A stretch of 64,000 bases of DNA. Source: Rugosimonospora sp040255525 (GTDB taxonomy: Bacteria; Actinomycetota; Actinomycetes; Mycobacteriales; Micromonosporaceae). The translations under genes were made by a program, and so were the position numbers. The stretch covers positions 1 through 64,000 of the forward strand of contig JBDZVD010000002.1 of the NCBI GenBank assembly GCA_040255525.1, read 5' to 3'. Shown here in pieces: positions 27,455 to 36,247 of this stretch. Within the stretch, counting starts at the first letter, position 1, and each line of letters opens with the position of its first letter. The notes under the pieces are model-generated. The model worked only from the letters and a program-made list of their open reading frames with translations, was not told where the DNA came from and ran no database searches.

Positions 27455-28624
27455 TCAGCGACCGGACAGTTTGCGCAACCGGTCCACCGCCTCGTCCAGC
27501 ACCTCGGGCTTCTTGCAGAACGCGAACCGGACCAGGTGGCGCCCCGCCTCGACGTCGTCGTAGAAGACCTGGCTCGGTACCGCGACCACGCCGCAGCGGG
27601 CCGGCAGCTCGCGGCAGAACTCGACGCCGTCCGTGCCGCCCAGCCCGGTGATGTCGGCGGTGACGAAGTAGGTGCCCTCGGGTACCAGCACCGAGAACCC
27701 GGCATCGGTCAGGCCGCCGACCAGTTGGTCGCGCTTGGCCTGGAGATCGGCGCAGAACCCCTCGTAGTAGGAGCGGGGCAGCGACAGCGCATAGGCGACC
27801 GCGGGCTGGAGGGGAGCGGCGTTGACGAACGTCAGGAACTGTTTGACGCGCAGCACGGCGGAGACCAGCTCGCGCGGCCCGCACGCCCAGCCGACCTTCC
27901 ACCCGGTACACGAGAAGGTCTTCCCGGCCGACGAGATCTGCACGGTGCGCTCGCGCATTCCGGGCAGCGTGGCCAGCGGGAGGTGCTGCCCGCCGTCGAA
28001 GACCAGGTGTTCGTACACCTCGTCGGTGACCGCGTACACCCCGTGCGACACGCACAGCTCGGCGATCAGCCGCAGCTCGTCGCGGGTGAACACCTTGCCC
28101 GTCGGGTTGTGCGGCGAGTTCAGCAGCACCAGCCGGGTACGGGGGCCGAACGCCGCGCACAGGTCGTCGGCGTCGAACCCGAAGCGCCCGTCGGCGCCCG
28201 GCCGCAGGGTCACCGGCCGGCGTACGGCGCCGGCGAGCGCGATCGACGCGGCGTACGAGTCGTAGAACGGCTCGAAGCAGACCACCTCGTCGCCGGGCTC
28301 GCACAGCGCCAGGATCGCGGCGGTGACCGCCTCGGTCGCGCCGGCCGTCACCAGGACCTCCCCGTCCGGGTCGTAGTCCAGGTGCCAGAACTCGCTCTGG
28401 TGCGCGGCGATCGCGACGCGCAGGGCGGGAATGCCGGGCCCCGGCGGGTACTGGTTCGCCCCGGTGTGCAGCGCCTTGGCGGCTTCGTCCAGCATCCCGG
28501 CCGGCCCGTCGGTGTCCGGGAAGCCCTGCCCCAGGTTGACCGAGCCGGTGCGCACCGCCAGCGCGGACATCTCGGCGAAGATGGTCGTGCCGAACGGCCG
28601 CATCCGAGCCACGAGCGGATCCAT
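27455..28624 (-). CDS. Class I/II pyridoxal-phosphate aminotransferase (DapC-like)
   Basis: 389 residues, PLP fold type I. VNLGQGFPDTDGP at the N-terminus, NSPHNPTGKVFTRDEL, DEVYEHLVFDG (PLP Asp/Tyr) and SSAGKTFSCTGWKVGW with the Schiff-base Lys. Closest families are the actinobacterial DapC succinyldiaminopimelate aminotransferase and kynurenine/methionine aminotransferases; I cannot separate them from sequence. ATG 28624 begins MDPLVARMRPFGTTIF; upstream frame is low-complexity Pro/Arg. It is 117 bases upstream of yraN, on the same strand. Confidence 0.85.
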   Translation of the reverse strand: MDPLVARMRPFGTTIFAEMSALAVRTGSVNLGQGFPDTDGPAGMLDEAAKALHTGANQYPPGPGIPALRVAIAAHQSEFWHLDYDPDGEVLVTAGATEAVTAAILALCEPGDEVVCFEPFYDSYAASIALAGAVRRPVTLRPGADGRFGFDADDLCAAFGPRTRLVLLNSPHNPTGKVFTRDELRLIAELCVSHGVYAVTDEVYEHLVFDGGQHLPLATLPGMRERTVQISSAGKTFSCTGWKVGWACGPRELVSAVLRVKQFLTFVNAAPLQPAVAYALSLPRSYYEGFCADLQAKRDQLVGGLTDAGFSVLVPEGTYFVTADITGLGGTDGVEFCRELPARCGVVAVPSQVFYDDVEAGRHLVRFAFCKKPEVLDEAVDRLRKLSGR

Positions 28625-28791
28625 GCCGGCCAGCTTAGGCCCTGCCCCGGGCCTGGCCGGCGGCGCCGTCGGCCGGGTCGGGGCGCCACCCGGGGCCGGC
28701 GGCCGGGAGGCCACCGGCCGGCCGCGGGTTGGGCGCCCGGTAAGCCAGGTTTCGGGCGTCACATCGTCGGCCGCTGAATCGTCCACCCGCT

Positions 28792-29163
28792 ATGAACCTG
28801 ACACTGTGGATCCTGCAGGGCGTACTCGCCGCGGTGTTCGCCGTTTCCGGTGCGGCCAAGTCCACGATGAGCCGCGAGCGCCTGCTCGCCACCGGGCAGA
28901 CCGGAATCGCGCTGTTCCCCATGCCGGTGGTGCGCACGACCGCGGTCTGCGAGCTGCTGGCCGTCGCGGGCCTGCTGCTGCCCTGGGCGAGCGGTACGGC
29001 CCGGGTGCTCACCCCGCTGGCCGCCGCCGGCCTGTGCGTCGTGATGGTCGGCGCGGCCAGCTCGCACAGCCGGCTGCGTGAGCCGTGGGCGGTCGCCGCG
29101 AACGTGCTGCTGTTCGCGGCGGCGCTGACCGTCGCCGTCGGTCGTTTCGGCCAGCTCGGCTGA
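28792..29163 (+). CDS. DoxX-like membrane protein
   Basis: 123 residues with four hydrophobic helices: ILQGVLAAVFAVSGAAKS, TAVCELLAVAGLLLPW, LTPLAAAGLCVVMVGA and AVAANVLLFAAALTVAVG. This is the DoxX/DUF4870-like pattern seen in small quinone-linked membrane proteins of actinobacteria; function unknown. It is flanked by minus-strand genes and stands alone. Confidence 0.75.
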   Translation: MNLTLWILQGVLAAVFAVSGAAKSTMSRERLLATGQTGIALFPMPVVRTTAVCELLAVAGLLLPWASGTARVLTPLAAAGLCVVMVGAASSHSRLREPWAVAANVLLFAAALTVAVGRFGQLG

Positions 29164-29174
29164 GCGGCGGGGCG

Positions 29175-30290
29175 TCAGCCTGGCAGACGGTACGGATGAT
29201 CCCGGACCCACCAGCGCAGCCACCGGGCGTGCGTGCCCGTGGTGGCCAGTTCGGTGACCCGGGGACGGCCGTCGAGCCACGCGACCATCACCAGCGTGCA
29301 GACCGCCCGCGCCCGAGCCGGGCGGGGATTGTCGGGGGCGAACAGGTCAAGCCCGCAGGAGGCCGACTCGTTGAGCACGACCACGAGGTCGCGGCGGAGT
29401 CCGGTCCCGGCAAGCGTGGCGGCCAGCTCCGCCCGTGCGGTCGCCGGAAGGTAGTTCACCGCGTTGGAGGCGAACACCAGCGGTACGGCGTCCACGTCGG
29501 ACAGCACGGCCGGCAGCCCGGCTACCATATCGCCGGCGACCAGCCGGGGTGCTGTCCGCACCGCCTCGGCCAGCGCGGCGTCCAGCCGGGCCAGCCGCCC
29601 GGTGTGCTCCGGCCAGACACACGACCGTAGCCAGTCCGCCGCCGCCGGATCCGCGGCGTCGACCGGGTGCAGGTCCAGCCCGACTCTCTCGGCGATGACC
29701 GGTTCGCGGTCGAGGTCGGCCGGTAGCCCGCCGCGCACCTCGCACTCCATGACCAGCGCCTCCGGCGCGTCGGGCCGCCCGTACCGCTGTCCCCGGTAGC
29801 GATAGCCGTAGCGGTCGGCGAGCAGGAGCAGCCCGGCGCTGGTACCCAGCTCGACCAGGGCCACCGGCCGGTCGCCGAGCAGCCGCGCGGCCCGGGCGAA
29901 GGCCGGGCGCAGCAGGGCGCTACGGAGCGGCTCGTTGGTCTGCGTGGTTCTGGCGGCGCACAGCTCGGCGAGGTCGCCGCCGTACGCGCGGACGAATGCG
30001 GCGAACACGGGCACCAGACCGGCGTCCACCGCCCGGCTACCGCCCAGCGTCGGCAGGTACCGGGCCAGCGGGTGACCGTGCGCCGAGGTACGCAGCAGGT
30101 ACTGGGTGGCCGCGAAGTACAGCAGTGCGCGGCGCTGCTCGGGTGGCGCGGCGAACAGCGGTTCAGCGAGACCGGGTGCCTCCGCGATCGCGTCGGACAG
30201 GCGTGTGTATACCTCGGACGCCCCGGCGAACTCGCGCTCCCGGAAACTCCGGAACATCCGGAGCAGCCGGTCGACCTCGTTGTCGCTCAC
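29175..30290 (-). CDS. DUF2332 protein
   Basis: 371 residues: FREREFAGASEVYTRLSDAIA, FAATQYLLRTSAHGHPLARYLPTLGG, LVELGTSAGLLLLADRYGYRY, then ERVGLDLHPVDAAD. This is DUF2332, a methyltransferase-like fold (a glycine-rich ELGTSAGL loop) without known activity, common in actinobacteria. The N-terminus is an alpha-helical domain. It ends 11 bases from the convergent DoxX gene. Confidence 0.85.
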   Translation of the reverse strand: MSDNEVDRLLRMFRSFREREFAGASEVYTRLSDAIAEAPGLAEPLFAAPPEQRRALLYFAATQYLLRTSAHGHPLARYLPTLGGSRAVDAGLVPVFAAFVRAYGGDLAELCAARTTQTNEPLRSALLRPAFARAARLLGDRPVALVELGTSAGLLLLADRYGYRYRGQRYGRPDAPEALVMECEVRGGLPADLDREPVIAERVGLDLHPVDAADPAAADWLRSCVWPEHTGRLARLDAALAEAVRTAPRLVAGDMVAGLPAVLSDVDAVPLVFASNAVNYLPATARAELAATLAGTGLRRDLVVVLNESASCGLDLFAPDNPRPARARAVCTLVMVAWLDGRPRVTELATTGTHARWLRWWVRDHPYRLPG

Positions 30291-30348
30291 GCCGGAATGA
30301 TGGCGCCCGCCATCCCGCCGCCGCTGCGACTGCGGTCACAGTGGACAG

Positions 30349-31206
30349 TCAGCGCGGCGGCGGCGACTGGGTGGTGCGTTGCAGGAAGGCGACCGCCTGG
30401 GCGACCTGCTCGGCCAGCACCCGGGCCGGGTCGCCGCGCAGGAGGCTGACCGCCACCTGGTCGAGCCCGAACGTCAGGTACCAGGTGCGGGCCCGCTGGT
30501 ACGTCTGCCGGTCCACCGCCTCGCGCAGCGTCGGCCAGCCGTGCCAGGAGAGGCACGCGGCGTCCACGGCGGGGTCGAAGGGCTGCGCGAAGTCCCAGTC
30601 CAGCACGCCGACACAGTGCCGGCCGGCCGGATCCCAGTGAACGTTCTCGCCGGCCAGATCGCCGTGCACCAGCCGGACCGGTACCGGCGGCAGGTCCCGC
30701 GCCGCCGCCACCCGCTCGGCCGCCTCCGCCCGCCACTCCTCGGGCAGCAGCTCACGCACCTCGCGCATCAGCTCCGGCCACCGGGCGCCGCCCGCGTACG
30801 CGTGGGCCGGACCGAGCAGCCCGTCGAGGTCGCCGAGGTGTACCGAGGCCAGTGCGGCCAGCAGTTCGCGCAGGCCGGCCGGCTCACCGCGGCCCCGTGG
30901 CGTCGGTGCCCCCGGTACCCAGGACAGCGCGACCGCCGCGCGACCGCCGACATCCACGACATCGGTCAGCGGTACCGGGACGGCGAACGGCAGCCCCGCC
31001 TTCTCCAACCGGGACAACAGCTGGCACCGCCGGGGCAGCAGAGCCGCGGCGCCGGCGTGGTTGGCGATCCGCACCGCGGCGACGCCGGGCAGCAGCACGA
31101 CATCATGCGAGCCCCCCTGGCCGAGCCGGGCGCGTTCCCACGCGATCCCGGGCAGCAACGCGTCGGCGACGGCGAGGAGTTCGTCCGGTACCTCCACGGA
31201 TGTCAT
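30349..31206 (-). CDS. Aminoglycoside phosphotransferase-like kinase (second in window)
   Basis: 285 residues of the APH fold: VRLVHGDLAGENVHW catalytic loop and VLDWDFAQPFDP metal loop, preceded by GQGGSHDVVLL. It shares the fold but little detail with the APH-like protein at 4311. The substrate is unknown. It lies upstream of, and in the same direction as, the DUF2332 gene, 58 bases away. Confidence 0.82.
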   Translation of the reverse strand: MTSVEVPDELLAVADALLPGIAWERARLGQGGSHDVVLLPGVAAVRIANHAGAAALLPRRCQLLSRLEKAGLPFAVPVPLTDVVDVGGRAAVALSWVPGAPTPRGRGEPAGLRELLAALASVHLGDLDGLLGPAHAYAGGARWPELMREVRELLPEEWRAEAAERVAAARDLPPVPVRLVHGDLAGENVHWDPAGRHCVGVLDWDFAQPFDPAVDAACLSWHGWPTLREAVDRQTYQRARTWYLTFGLDQVAVSLLRGDPARVLAEQVAQAVAFLQRTTQSPPPR

Positions 31207-31291
31207 TATGCCGGGGTCGGTGGCACGACAATCCAGGCATCCGGGTCAGCGCGCTGGCGGGCCGGGCCGGCGGTCGCCTACGGTGCGATCT

Positions 31292-32251
31292 GTGGACGGA
31301 CCTCGCAACTATCAGGACGACTCGGACGGGCGCTGGTACCCAGGCTATTCCGAGCGGTATTCGACGCCGGAAAGCCGGTTCGACGACGACGAGCGGTACC
31401 GCGTGCCGGAACCGCGCTACGCGGAACTCGTGGAGCCCGGCGGCGACCCCGGCCGGTTCCGCGACGGGTACCCGGAAGCCGAGGCGTACTCGTCTTCGTC
31501 GCTGCGCACGGACGCCGGCCTGACCGCGCGCAACGCGAGTCCGACGGGGCCGCGCTCCGGCGTCGAACTGCCGCCGCTGCCCTCCCAGGCTGAGGCGGCC
31601 GATGCCCGCTTCCACGGCGACCCGGCCGAGTCGCGCTTCCCCGCGGACCAGCCCGAGCCGCGGTACCCCATCGATGTGCCCGAGCGGTTCCACTCCGACC
31701 AGGGCGAGTCGCGGTTCCAGCCGGAGCAGCCGGACGCGCGCTTCCACACCGAGCCGATCGACCGCACGGCGCTGCGCCGGGCGCCCGGGTCGGTCGGTGC
31801 GCCGACCCAGCTCGCGCCGCCCGTCTCCGGGCCGCCACCGATCGCGCCACCCCCGGCGGCGCCGCCCCCGCCGATGCATTCGGCACCGCCGGCCCCGGGT
31901 GGCATCCCGGCCGCCGGCCCGTCGATGGCGTCGGAGGCCGGTGGCGCGATCTACCGCACCCGGCACACCGGCGCGGCGATCCTGCTGGTCGTGCTGTCCA
32001 TCGTCGCCGAGCTGCTGACCGTGCGGATGCTGCTGGGCGGCGAGTTCGGGCACCCGTTCCAGCCCGCCCAGGTGCTGGCGGGGATCTTCACGATGGTCGG
32101 CACCCCGCTGGTCGCCGTGGGGCTGTACGGCGTGATCACGAACGCGGCGTCCGCCGGTGGGCCGTCCGTGGCCCGCGCCTGGTCGCGGTCTCCGCTGGCG
32201 CTGCTACCGGTCGGACTAGTGCTGATCTTGGCTGCCGCGCTCGCTGTCTAG
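31292..32251 (+). CDS. Proline-rich membrane protein with charged N-terminal repeats
   Basis: 319 residues, unknown family. The first ~190 residues are acidic/aromatic with irregular repeats of the form [ED]-x-R-[FY]-x(3-5)-[DE]-Q-P-E (for instance AESRFPADQPEPRYP, ESRFQPEQPDARFH). A Pro/Ala-rich stretch follows (PPPIAPPPAAPPPPMH), then three membrane helices in the last ~100 residues (GAAILLVVLSIVAELLTV; AGIFTMVGTPLVAVGLYG; LALLPVGLVLILAAALAV). GTG 31292 is chosen because the frame above overlaps the opposing kinase gene. The shape recalls actinobacterial membrane anchors with an intrinsically disordered cytoplasmic arm. Codon use is like its neighbours. Confidence 0.7.
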   Translation: MDGPRNYQDDSDGRWYPGYSERYSTPESRFDDDERYRVPEPRYAELVEPGGDPGRFRDGYPEAEAYSSSSLRTDAGLTARNASPTGPRSGVELPPLPSQAEAADARFHGDPAESRFPADQPEPRYPIDVPERFHSDQGESRFQPEQPDARFHTEPIDRTALRRAPGSVGAPTQLAPPVSGPPPIAPPPAAPPPPMHSAPPAPGGIPAAGPSMASEAGGAIYRTRHTGAAILLVVLSIVAELLTVRMLLGGEFGHPFQPAQVLAGIFTMVGTPLVAVGLYGVITNAASAGGPSVARAWSRSPLALLPVGLVLILAAALAV

Positions 32252-32426
32252 CCCGCGATGACGGGTCCGCCGGTGTCGCCGGTCCAGCCGACGCGCCGGC
32301 AGGGCCCGGCCTAAAGACCCGAAACCGACGAAAGCCCCCAGGATGTACGCCGGGGGAGGCTGCCGCCTGGCCACCGCGTACACTCGATGACGGCGACCAC
32401 CTCGCGTGGTCGACCTCGCGCGCCCT

Positions 32427-32446
32427 CCTCACCCTCGCTGGTGAGG
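32427..32446 (+). promoter_or_regulatory. Hairpin in the rpsB leader
   Basis: A 7-bp stem, CCTCACC/GGTGAGG, with loop CTCGCT, in the 317-base gene-free stretch 32252-32568 before rpsB. The stretch also contains a TACACT hexamer at about 32389 that could be a -10 box. Long structured leaders are usual for ribosomal protein genes under autogenous control; function here is inference. Confidence 0.35.
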
Positions 32447-32568
32447 CGGCGGCCGCCCTGGTCCCGATGCGTCCAGCGCACGGGCTCAACCCCGGCCGAC
32501 GACCAGGCGCCAGGCCGGCGGTCCGACCGGAGCGCCGGAACAACCAGGGACACGAGGAGCACCCCGCC

Positions 32569-33405
32569 ATGGCAGTGGTAACCATGCGCCAGCTTCTGGA
32601 GAGCGGCGTCCACTTCGGACACCAGACCCGGCGCTGGAACCCGAAGATGAAGCGCTTCATCCTGACCGAGCGCAACGGCATCTACATCATCGACCTGCGC
32701 CAGAGCCTCGACTACATCGAGAAGGCGTACGACTTCGTCCGCAACACCGTCGCCGAGGGCGGCACGATCCTGTTCGTCGGCACCAAGAAGCAGGCCCAGG
32801 AGGCGATGTCCGAGCAGGCGTCGCGGGTCGGCATGCCGTACGTGAACCACCGGTGGCTGGGCGGCATGCTCACCAACTTCCAGACGGTCTACAAGCGGCT
32901 GCAGCGCATGAAGGAGCTCGAGTCCATCGAGCAGACCGGGGCGGCCCAGGGGTACACCAAGAAGGAGACCCTGCAGCTGACCCGCGAGAAGGACAAGCTG
33001 ACCCGGACGCTGGGCGGCCTGCGGGACATGCAGAAGACCCCGGCGGCGATCTGGGTGGTGGACACCAAGAAGGAGCACATCGCGGTCGACGAGGCCCGCA
33101 AGCTGGGCATCCCGGTGATCGCGGTGCTGGACACCAACTGCGATCCGGACGAGGTCGACTTCCCGATCCCCGGCAACGACGACGCGATCCGTTCGGCGGC
33201 GCTGCTGACCCGGGTGATCGCGGACGCGGTCGCGGACGGCCTCATCGCGCGCTCCGGCCGGGGCGCGGGGCGCACCACCGACGAGAAGCCCGAGCCGGGC
33301 GCGGTGGCCGCCGACGAGCCGCTGGCCGAGTGGGAGCGCGAGCTGCTGCAGCGCAAGGAGGGGCCGGGCGCGCAGGCCGAGGCCACCTCGGGCGCGTCGG
33401 CCTGA
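32569..33405 (+). CDS. rpsB: 30S ribosomal protein S2
   Basis: 278 residues. Canonical S2: AVVTMRQLLESGVHFGHQTRRWNPKMKRF, GTKKQAQEAM, NHRWLGGMLTNFQTV, PVIAVLDTNCDPDEVDFPIPGNDDA. A ~45-residue charged tail follows, common in actinobacteria. ATG 32569 is the conserved start; the frame is open up to 32467 but the leader is not conserved. Downstream is a terminator and then tsf, so the pair is not tightly coupled here. Confidence 0.97.
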   Translation: MAVVTMRQLLESGVHFGHQTRRWNPKMKRFILTERNGIYIIDLRQSLDYIEKAYDFVRNTVAEGGTILFVGTKKQAQEAMSEQASRVGMPYVNHRWLGGMLTNFQTVYKRLQRMKELESIEQTGAAQGYTKKETLQLTREKDKLTRTLGGLRDMQKTPAAIWVVDTKKEHIAVDEARKLGIPVIAVLDTNCDPDEVDFPIPGNDDAIRSAALLTRVIADAVADGLIARSGRGAGRTTDEKPEPGAVAADEPLAEWERELLQRKEGPGAQAEATSGASA

Positions 33406-33415
33406 CGGTTCCGGT

Positions 33416-33438
33416 CCGGGCGGCATCGCGCCGCCCGG
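33416..33438 (+). terminator. Terminator-like hairpin after rpsB
   Basis: A perfect 9-bp stem CCGGGCGGC/GCCGCCCGG with loop ATCGC, 10 bases after the rpsB stop. It would attenuate or end transcription before tsf. The remaining 327 bases to tsf (33439-33765) show no gene; a 97-residue frame at 33558-33851 runs into tsf out of frame and looks like noise. Confidence 0.75.
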
Positions 33439-33765
33439 GCGGGACCGGGCATCACGACCGGGCCGGACCGCCGCGGCAGCGGCGACATCGACAGACCGGG
33501 CACGACAGGTGAACACGGAAACACAGGCATAGCAGGGCCTGCCGCCCGCGGCGCGGCATGCCGGTACGTCCGGGACGGGCGGCCGGACGCCGGCAAGGGC
33601 GGCAGCGGTACCGGATCGCTCGGCGGCCCCTCGGGACGGTGGGCGAACCGGCACCGTCGGAGGGGAAGTCCGGGCGCCAGTGGCGCCGAGGAACGAGCCG
33701 CCGGGGTCCGGTACCCGGGCGAGAAAGCAGAGTGCCGCGGTCGAGCGGCCGGATAGAAGAGGGAC

Positions 33766-34596
33766 ATGGCGAACTTCACTTCCGCGGACGTCAAGAAGCT
33801 CCGCGAACTGACCGGCGCTGGCATGATGGACTGCAAGAAGGCGCTGGATGAGGCTGATGGCGACTTTGACCGTGCAGTGGAGATCCTCCGCGTCAAGGGC
33901 GCGAAGGACGTCGGCAAGCGTGCCGGCCGGACCGCCGCGAACGGACTGATCGCCCACTCCGGCAAGGCTCTGCTCGAAATCAACTGCGAGACCGACTTCG
34001 TGGCCAAGAACGCCGACTTCATCGCCTTGGCGCAGAGCCTGGTGGAGCAGGTGGCGAACACCCGCCCGGCGGACGTGGACGCCCTGCTGGCCTCCACGCT
34101 GCCCGATGGGCGCACGGTCGCGACGGCCGTCGAGGAGCAGTCCGCCAAGATCGGAGAGCGGCTGGTGGTCAACCGGTTCGCCGTACTCGACGGGCAGGTC
34201 GCTGTGTACCTGCACCGTAAGAGCGCGGACCTCCCGCCGGCCGTCGGCGTGATGGTCCAGTACACCGGCAAGGACGACGAGGCGGGCGACGCCGACGCGC
34301 GCGGCGTGGCGATGCAGATCGCGGCCATGCGGCCGAAGTACCTCAGCCGCGACGAGGTGCCCGAGGACGTGATCGCCACGGAGCGCCGCATCGCCGAGGA
34401 GACCGCCCGCGAGGAGGGCAAGCCGGAGCAGGCCCTGGCGCGGATCATCGAGGGGCGGGTCGGCGCCTTCTTCAAGGACTTCGTCCTCGTCGAGCAGGCC
34501 TCGGTACAGGACCAGAAGAAGACTGTCCAGCAGGTGCTGAACGAGGCCGGACTCACCGTCGCCCGGTTCGTCCGGTTCGAGGTCGGACAGGCGTAG
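33766..34596 (+). CDS. tsf: Elongation factor Ts
   Basis: 276 residues: ANFTSADVKKLRELTGAGMMDCKKAL, LEINCETDFVAKNADFIALAQ, then two core subdomains (AVGVMVQYTGKDDE, RIAEETAREEGKPEQALARIIEGRVGAFFKDFVL) and the C-terminal module. EF-Ts exchanges GDP for GTP on EF-Tu. Start ATG follows AGAAGAGGGAC. The long (360-base) upstream gap suggests its own promoter. Confidence 0.97.
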   Translation: MANFTSADVKKLRELTGAGMMDCKKALDEADGDFDRAVEILRVKGAKDVGKRAGRTAANGLIAHSGKALLEINCETDFVAKNADFIALAQSLVEQVANTRPADVDALLASTLPDGRTVATAVEEQSAKIGERLVVNRFAVLDGQVAVYLHRKSADLPPAVGVMVQYTGKDDEAGDADARGVAMQIAAMRPKYLSRDEVPEDVIATERRIAEETAREEGKPEQALARIIEGRVGAFFKDFVLVEQASVQDQKKTVQQVLNEAGLTVARFVRFEVGQA

Positions 34597-34598
34597 AT

Positions 34599-34703
34599 GG
34601 CCGCCAGGCCCGCCTGGTTTGTGGGCGGGCCGGTCAAGCGGCCTGAGCGGGTGGCTAGGGCCGCCAGGCCCGCCTGGTTTGTGGGCGGGCCGGTCAAGCG
34701 GCC
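34599..34703 (+). repeat. Tandem pair of identical hairpin units after tsf
   Basis: A 45-base unit occurs twice, 34599-34643 and 34659-34703, with a period of 60 bases. Each unit contains an 8-bp stem GGCCCGCC/GGCGGGCC with loop TGGTTTGTG (34607-34631 and 34667-34691). The first unit begins directly after the tsf stop, so the pair probably acts as a double terminator; the identical sequence shows recent duplication. Confidence 0.85.
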
Positions 34704-34858
34704 CCGGGGCAAGAAGCACGGCGGTACGGCAGACGGGGAGGCCGCGGGTGGACACTGACCACGCGCCCGGCCTCCCCGTCGCATACCCGGCGGTCGACCT
34801 GCTGCTGCGATCGCGCGGGGACATGACAGATTGGTAGTTGACAGACCTGGAGGGCACG

Positions 34859-35632
34859 ATGACTGACACGGTGGCCGACGAGATCGTGACGGCGGCGGCC
34901 GGGCGGCTGGCGGGCGGTGGGCCGCCGCGGGCCCGACGGGTCGTTCTCAAACTGTCCGGAGAGGTGTTCGGCGGCGGCGAGATCGGCGTCGACCCGGACG
35001 TGGTGCAGGACCTGGCTCGGCAGATCGGGCACGTGGTCCAGCTCGGCACCCAGATCGCCGTGGTGGTGGGCGGCGGCAACTTCTTCCGCGGGGTCGAGCT
35101 GGAGAAGCGCGGCATGGACCGCTCGCGCGCCGACTACATGGGCATGATCGCCACGGTGATGAACTGCCTGGCCCTGCAGGATTTCCTGGAGAAGTCGGGC
35201 ATCGACACCCGGGTACAGACCGCGATCACGATGGCCCAGGTGGCCGAACCGTACATTCCGCGCAAGGCGATCCGGCACCTGGAGAAGGGCCGCGTGGTGA
35301 TCTTCGGTGCCGGGGCCGGAATGCCCTACTTCTCCACCGACACGGTGTCCGTCCAGCGGGCTCTGGAGATCCATGCCGACTCCGTCCTGATGAGCAAGAA
35401 CGGCGTGGACGGCGTCTACACCGCCGACCCGCGGATCGACCCGAACGCCGTCAAGCTGGACACCACCACCTTCGACGAGATGCTCCGCGAGGGTCTGAGT
35501 GTGGCCGACGCCGCGGCGTTCAGCCTGTGCAAGGACAATCGCCTTCCGATGCTCGTCTTCGGCGCGGAGGGCGAGGACACGATCATCAAGGCGGTCAGTG
35601 GCGACAAGATCGGCACGCTGATCACCGCCTGA
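34859..35632 (+). CDS. pyrH: UMP kinase
   Basis: 257 residues: RRVVLKLSGEVFGGGEIGVD (phosphate loop), VVVGGGNFFRGVEL, ADYMGMIATVMNCLALQDFLE, and the C-terminal NGVDGVYTADPR. It makes UDP from UMP for RNA, cell wall and lipids. ATG 34859 follows GGAGGG. It is preceded by ~20 residues before the conserved start, a normal actinobacterial extension. Cotranscription with frr is likely (57 bases apart). Confidence 0.96.
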   Translation: MTDTVADEIVTAAAGRLAGGGPPRARRVVLKLSGEVFGGGEIGVDPDVVQDLARQIGHVVQLGTQIAVVVGGGNFFRGVELEKRGMDRSRADYMGMIATVMNCLALQDFLEKSGIDTRVQTAITMAQVAEPYIPRKAIRHLEKGRVVIFGAGAGMPYFSTDTVSVQRALEIHADSVLMSKNGVDGVYTADPRIDPNAVKLDTTTFDEMLREGLSVADAAAFSLCKDNRLPMLVFGAEGEDTIIKAVSGDKIGTLITA

Positions 35633-35689
35633 GATCCGCCAGTTACCGCGTGACCTGCCACGCAACGCCCGAAGGAGGCGACGGAGCAC

Positions 35690-36247
35690 GTGATCGACGA
35701 GACGCTCTTCGAGGCCGAAGAGAAGATGGAGCGGGCGATCGAGTTCGCCAAGGAGGAGTTCGCGACCATCCGCACGGGCCGGGCAACGCCGGCGATGTTC
35801 GCGAAGGTGATCATCGACTACTACGGCAGTCCCACCCCGCTGCCGCAGATGGCCTCGATCGCCGTACCAGAGCCGCGAATGGCGATCATCAAGCCGTACG
35901 ACACCGGTCAGATCAACGCCATGGAAAAGGCGATCCGCGACTCGGACCTCGGCGTCAATCCGAACAACGAGGGCACCCAGCTGCGCATCGTGCTGCCCCA
36001 GATGACCGAGGAACGGCGCCGGGAAATGATCAAGGTGGCCCGGCACAAGGGTGAGGAGGCCAAGGTCGCCGTGCGCAACGTGCGGCGCAAGGCCAAGGAG
36101 GAGCTGGACCGCATCGTCAAGGACGGCGAGGCGGGCGAGGACGAGGTGCGCCGGGCGGAGAAGGAGCTCGAGGACCTGACCCACAAGTACACGGCCAGCA
36201 TCGACGAGATCGTCAGGCACAAGGAATCAGAGCTCCTCGAGGTCTGA
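35690..36247 (+). CDS. frr: Ribosome recycling factor
   Basis: 185 residues, the family length. Coiled-coil domain I and a small domain II: EFATIRTGRATPAMFAKVIIDYYGSPTPL, VPEPRMAIIKPYD, NNEGTQLRIVLPQMTEERRREMIKVA. It splits post-termination ribosomes with EF-G. GTG 35690 is preceded by GAAGGAGGCGACGGAG. The stop shares its A with the cdsA ATG (TGATG). Confidence 0.96.
   Translation: MIDETLFEAEEKMERAIEFAKEEFATIRTGRATPAMFAKVIIDYYGSPTPLPQMASIAVPEPRMAIIKPYDTGQINAMEKAIRDSDLGVNPNNEGTQLRIVLPQMTEERRREMIKVARHKGEEAKVAVRNVRRKAKEELDRIVKDGEAGEDEVRRAEKELEDLTHKYTASIDEIVRHKESELLEV

Noticed and set aside
33558..33851. 97-codon frame between rpsB and tsf
   Set aside because: It overlaps tsf in another frame, is Arg/Gly-rich and lacks a ribosome site.
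34599..34703. CRISPR-like repeats
   Set aside because: Only two units with one 15-base spacer, no cas genes, and a hairpin with terminator features directly after tsf.
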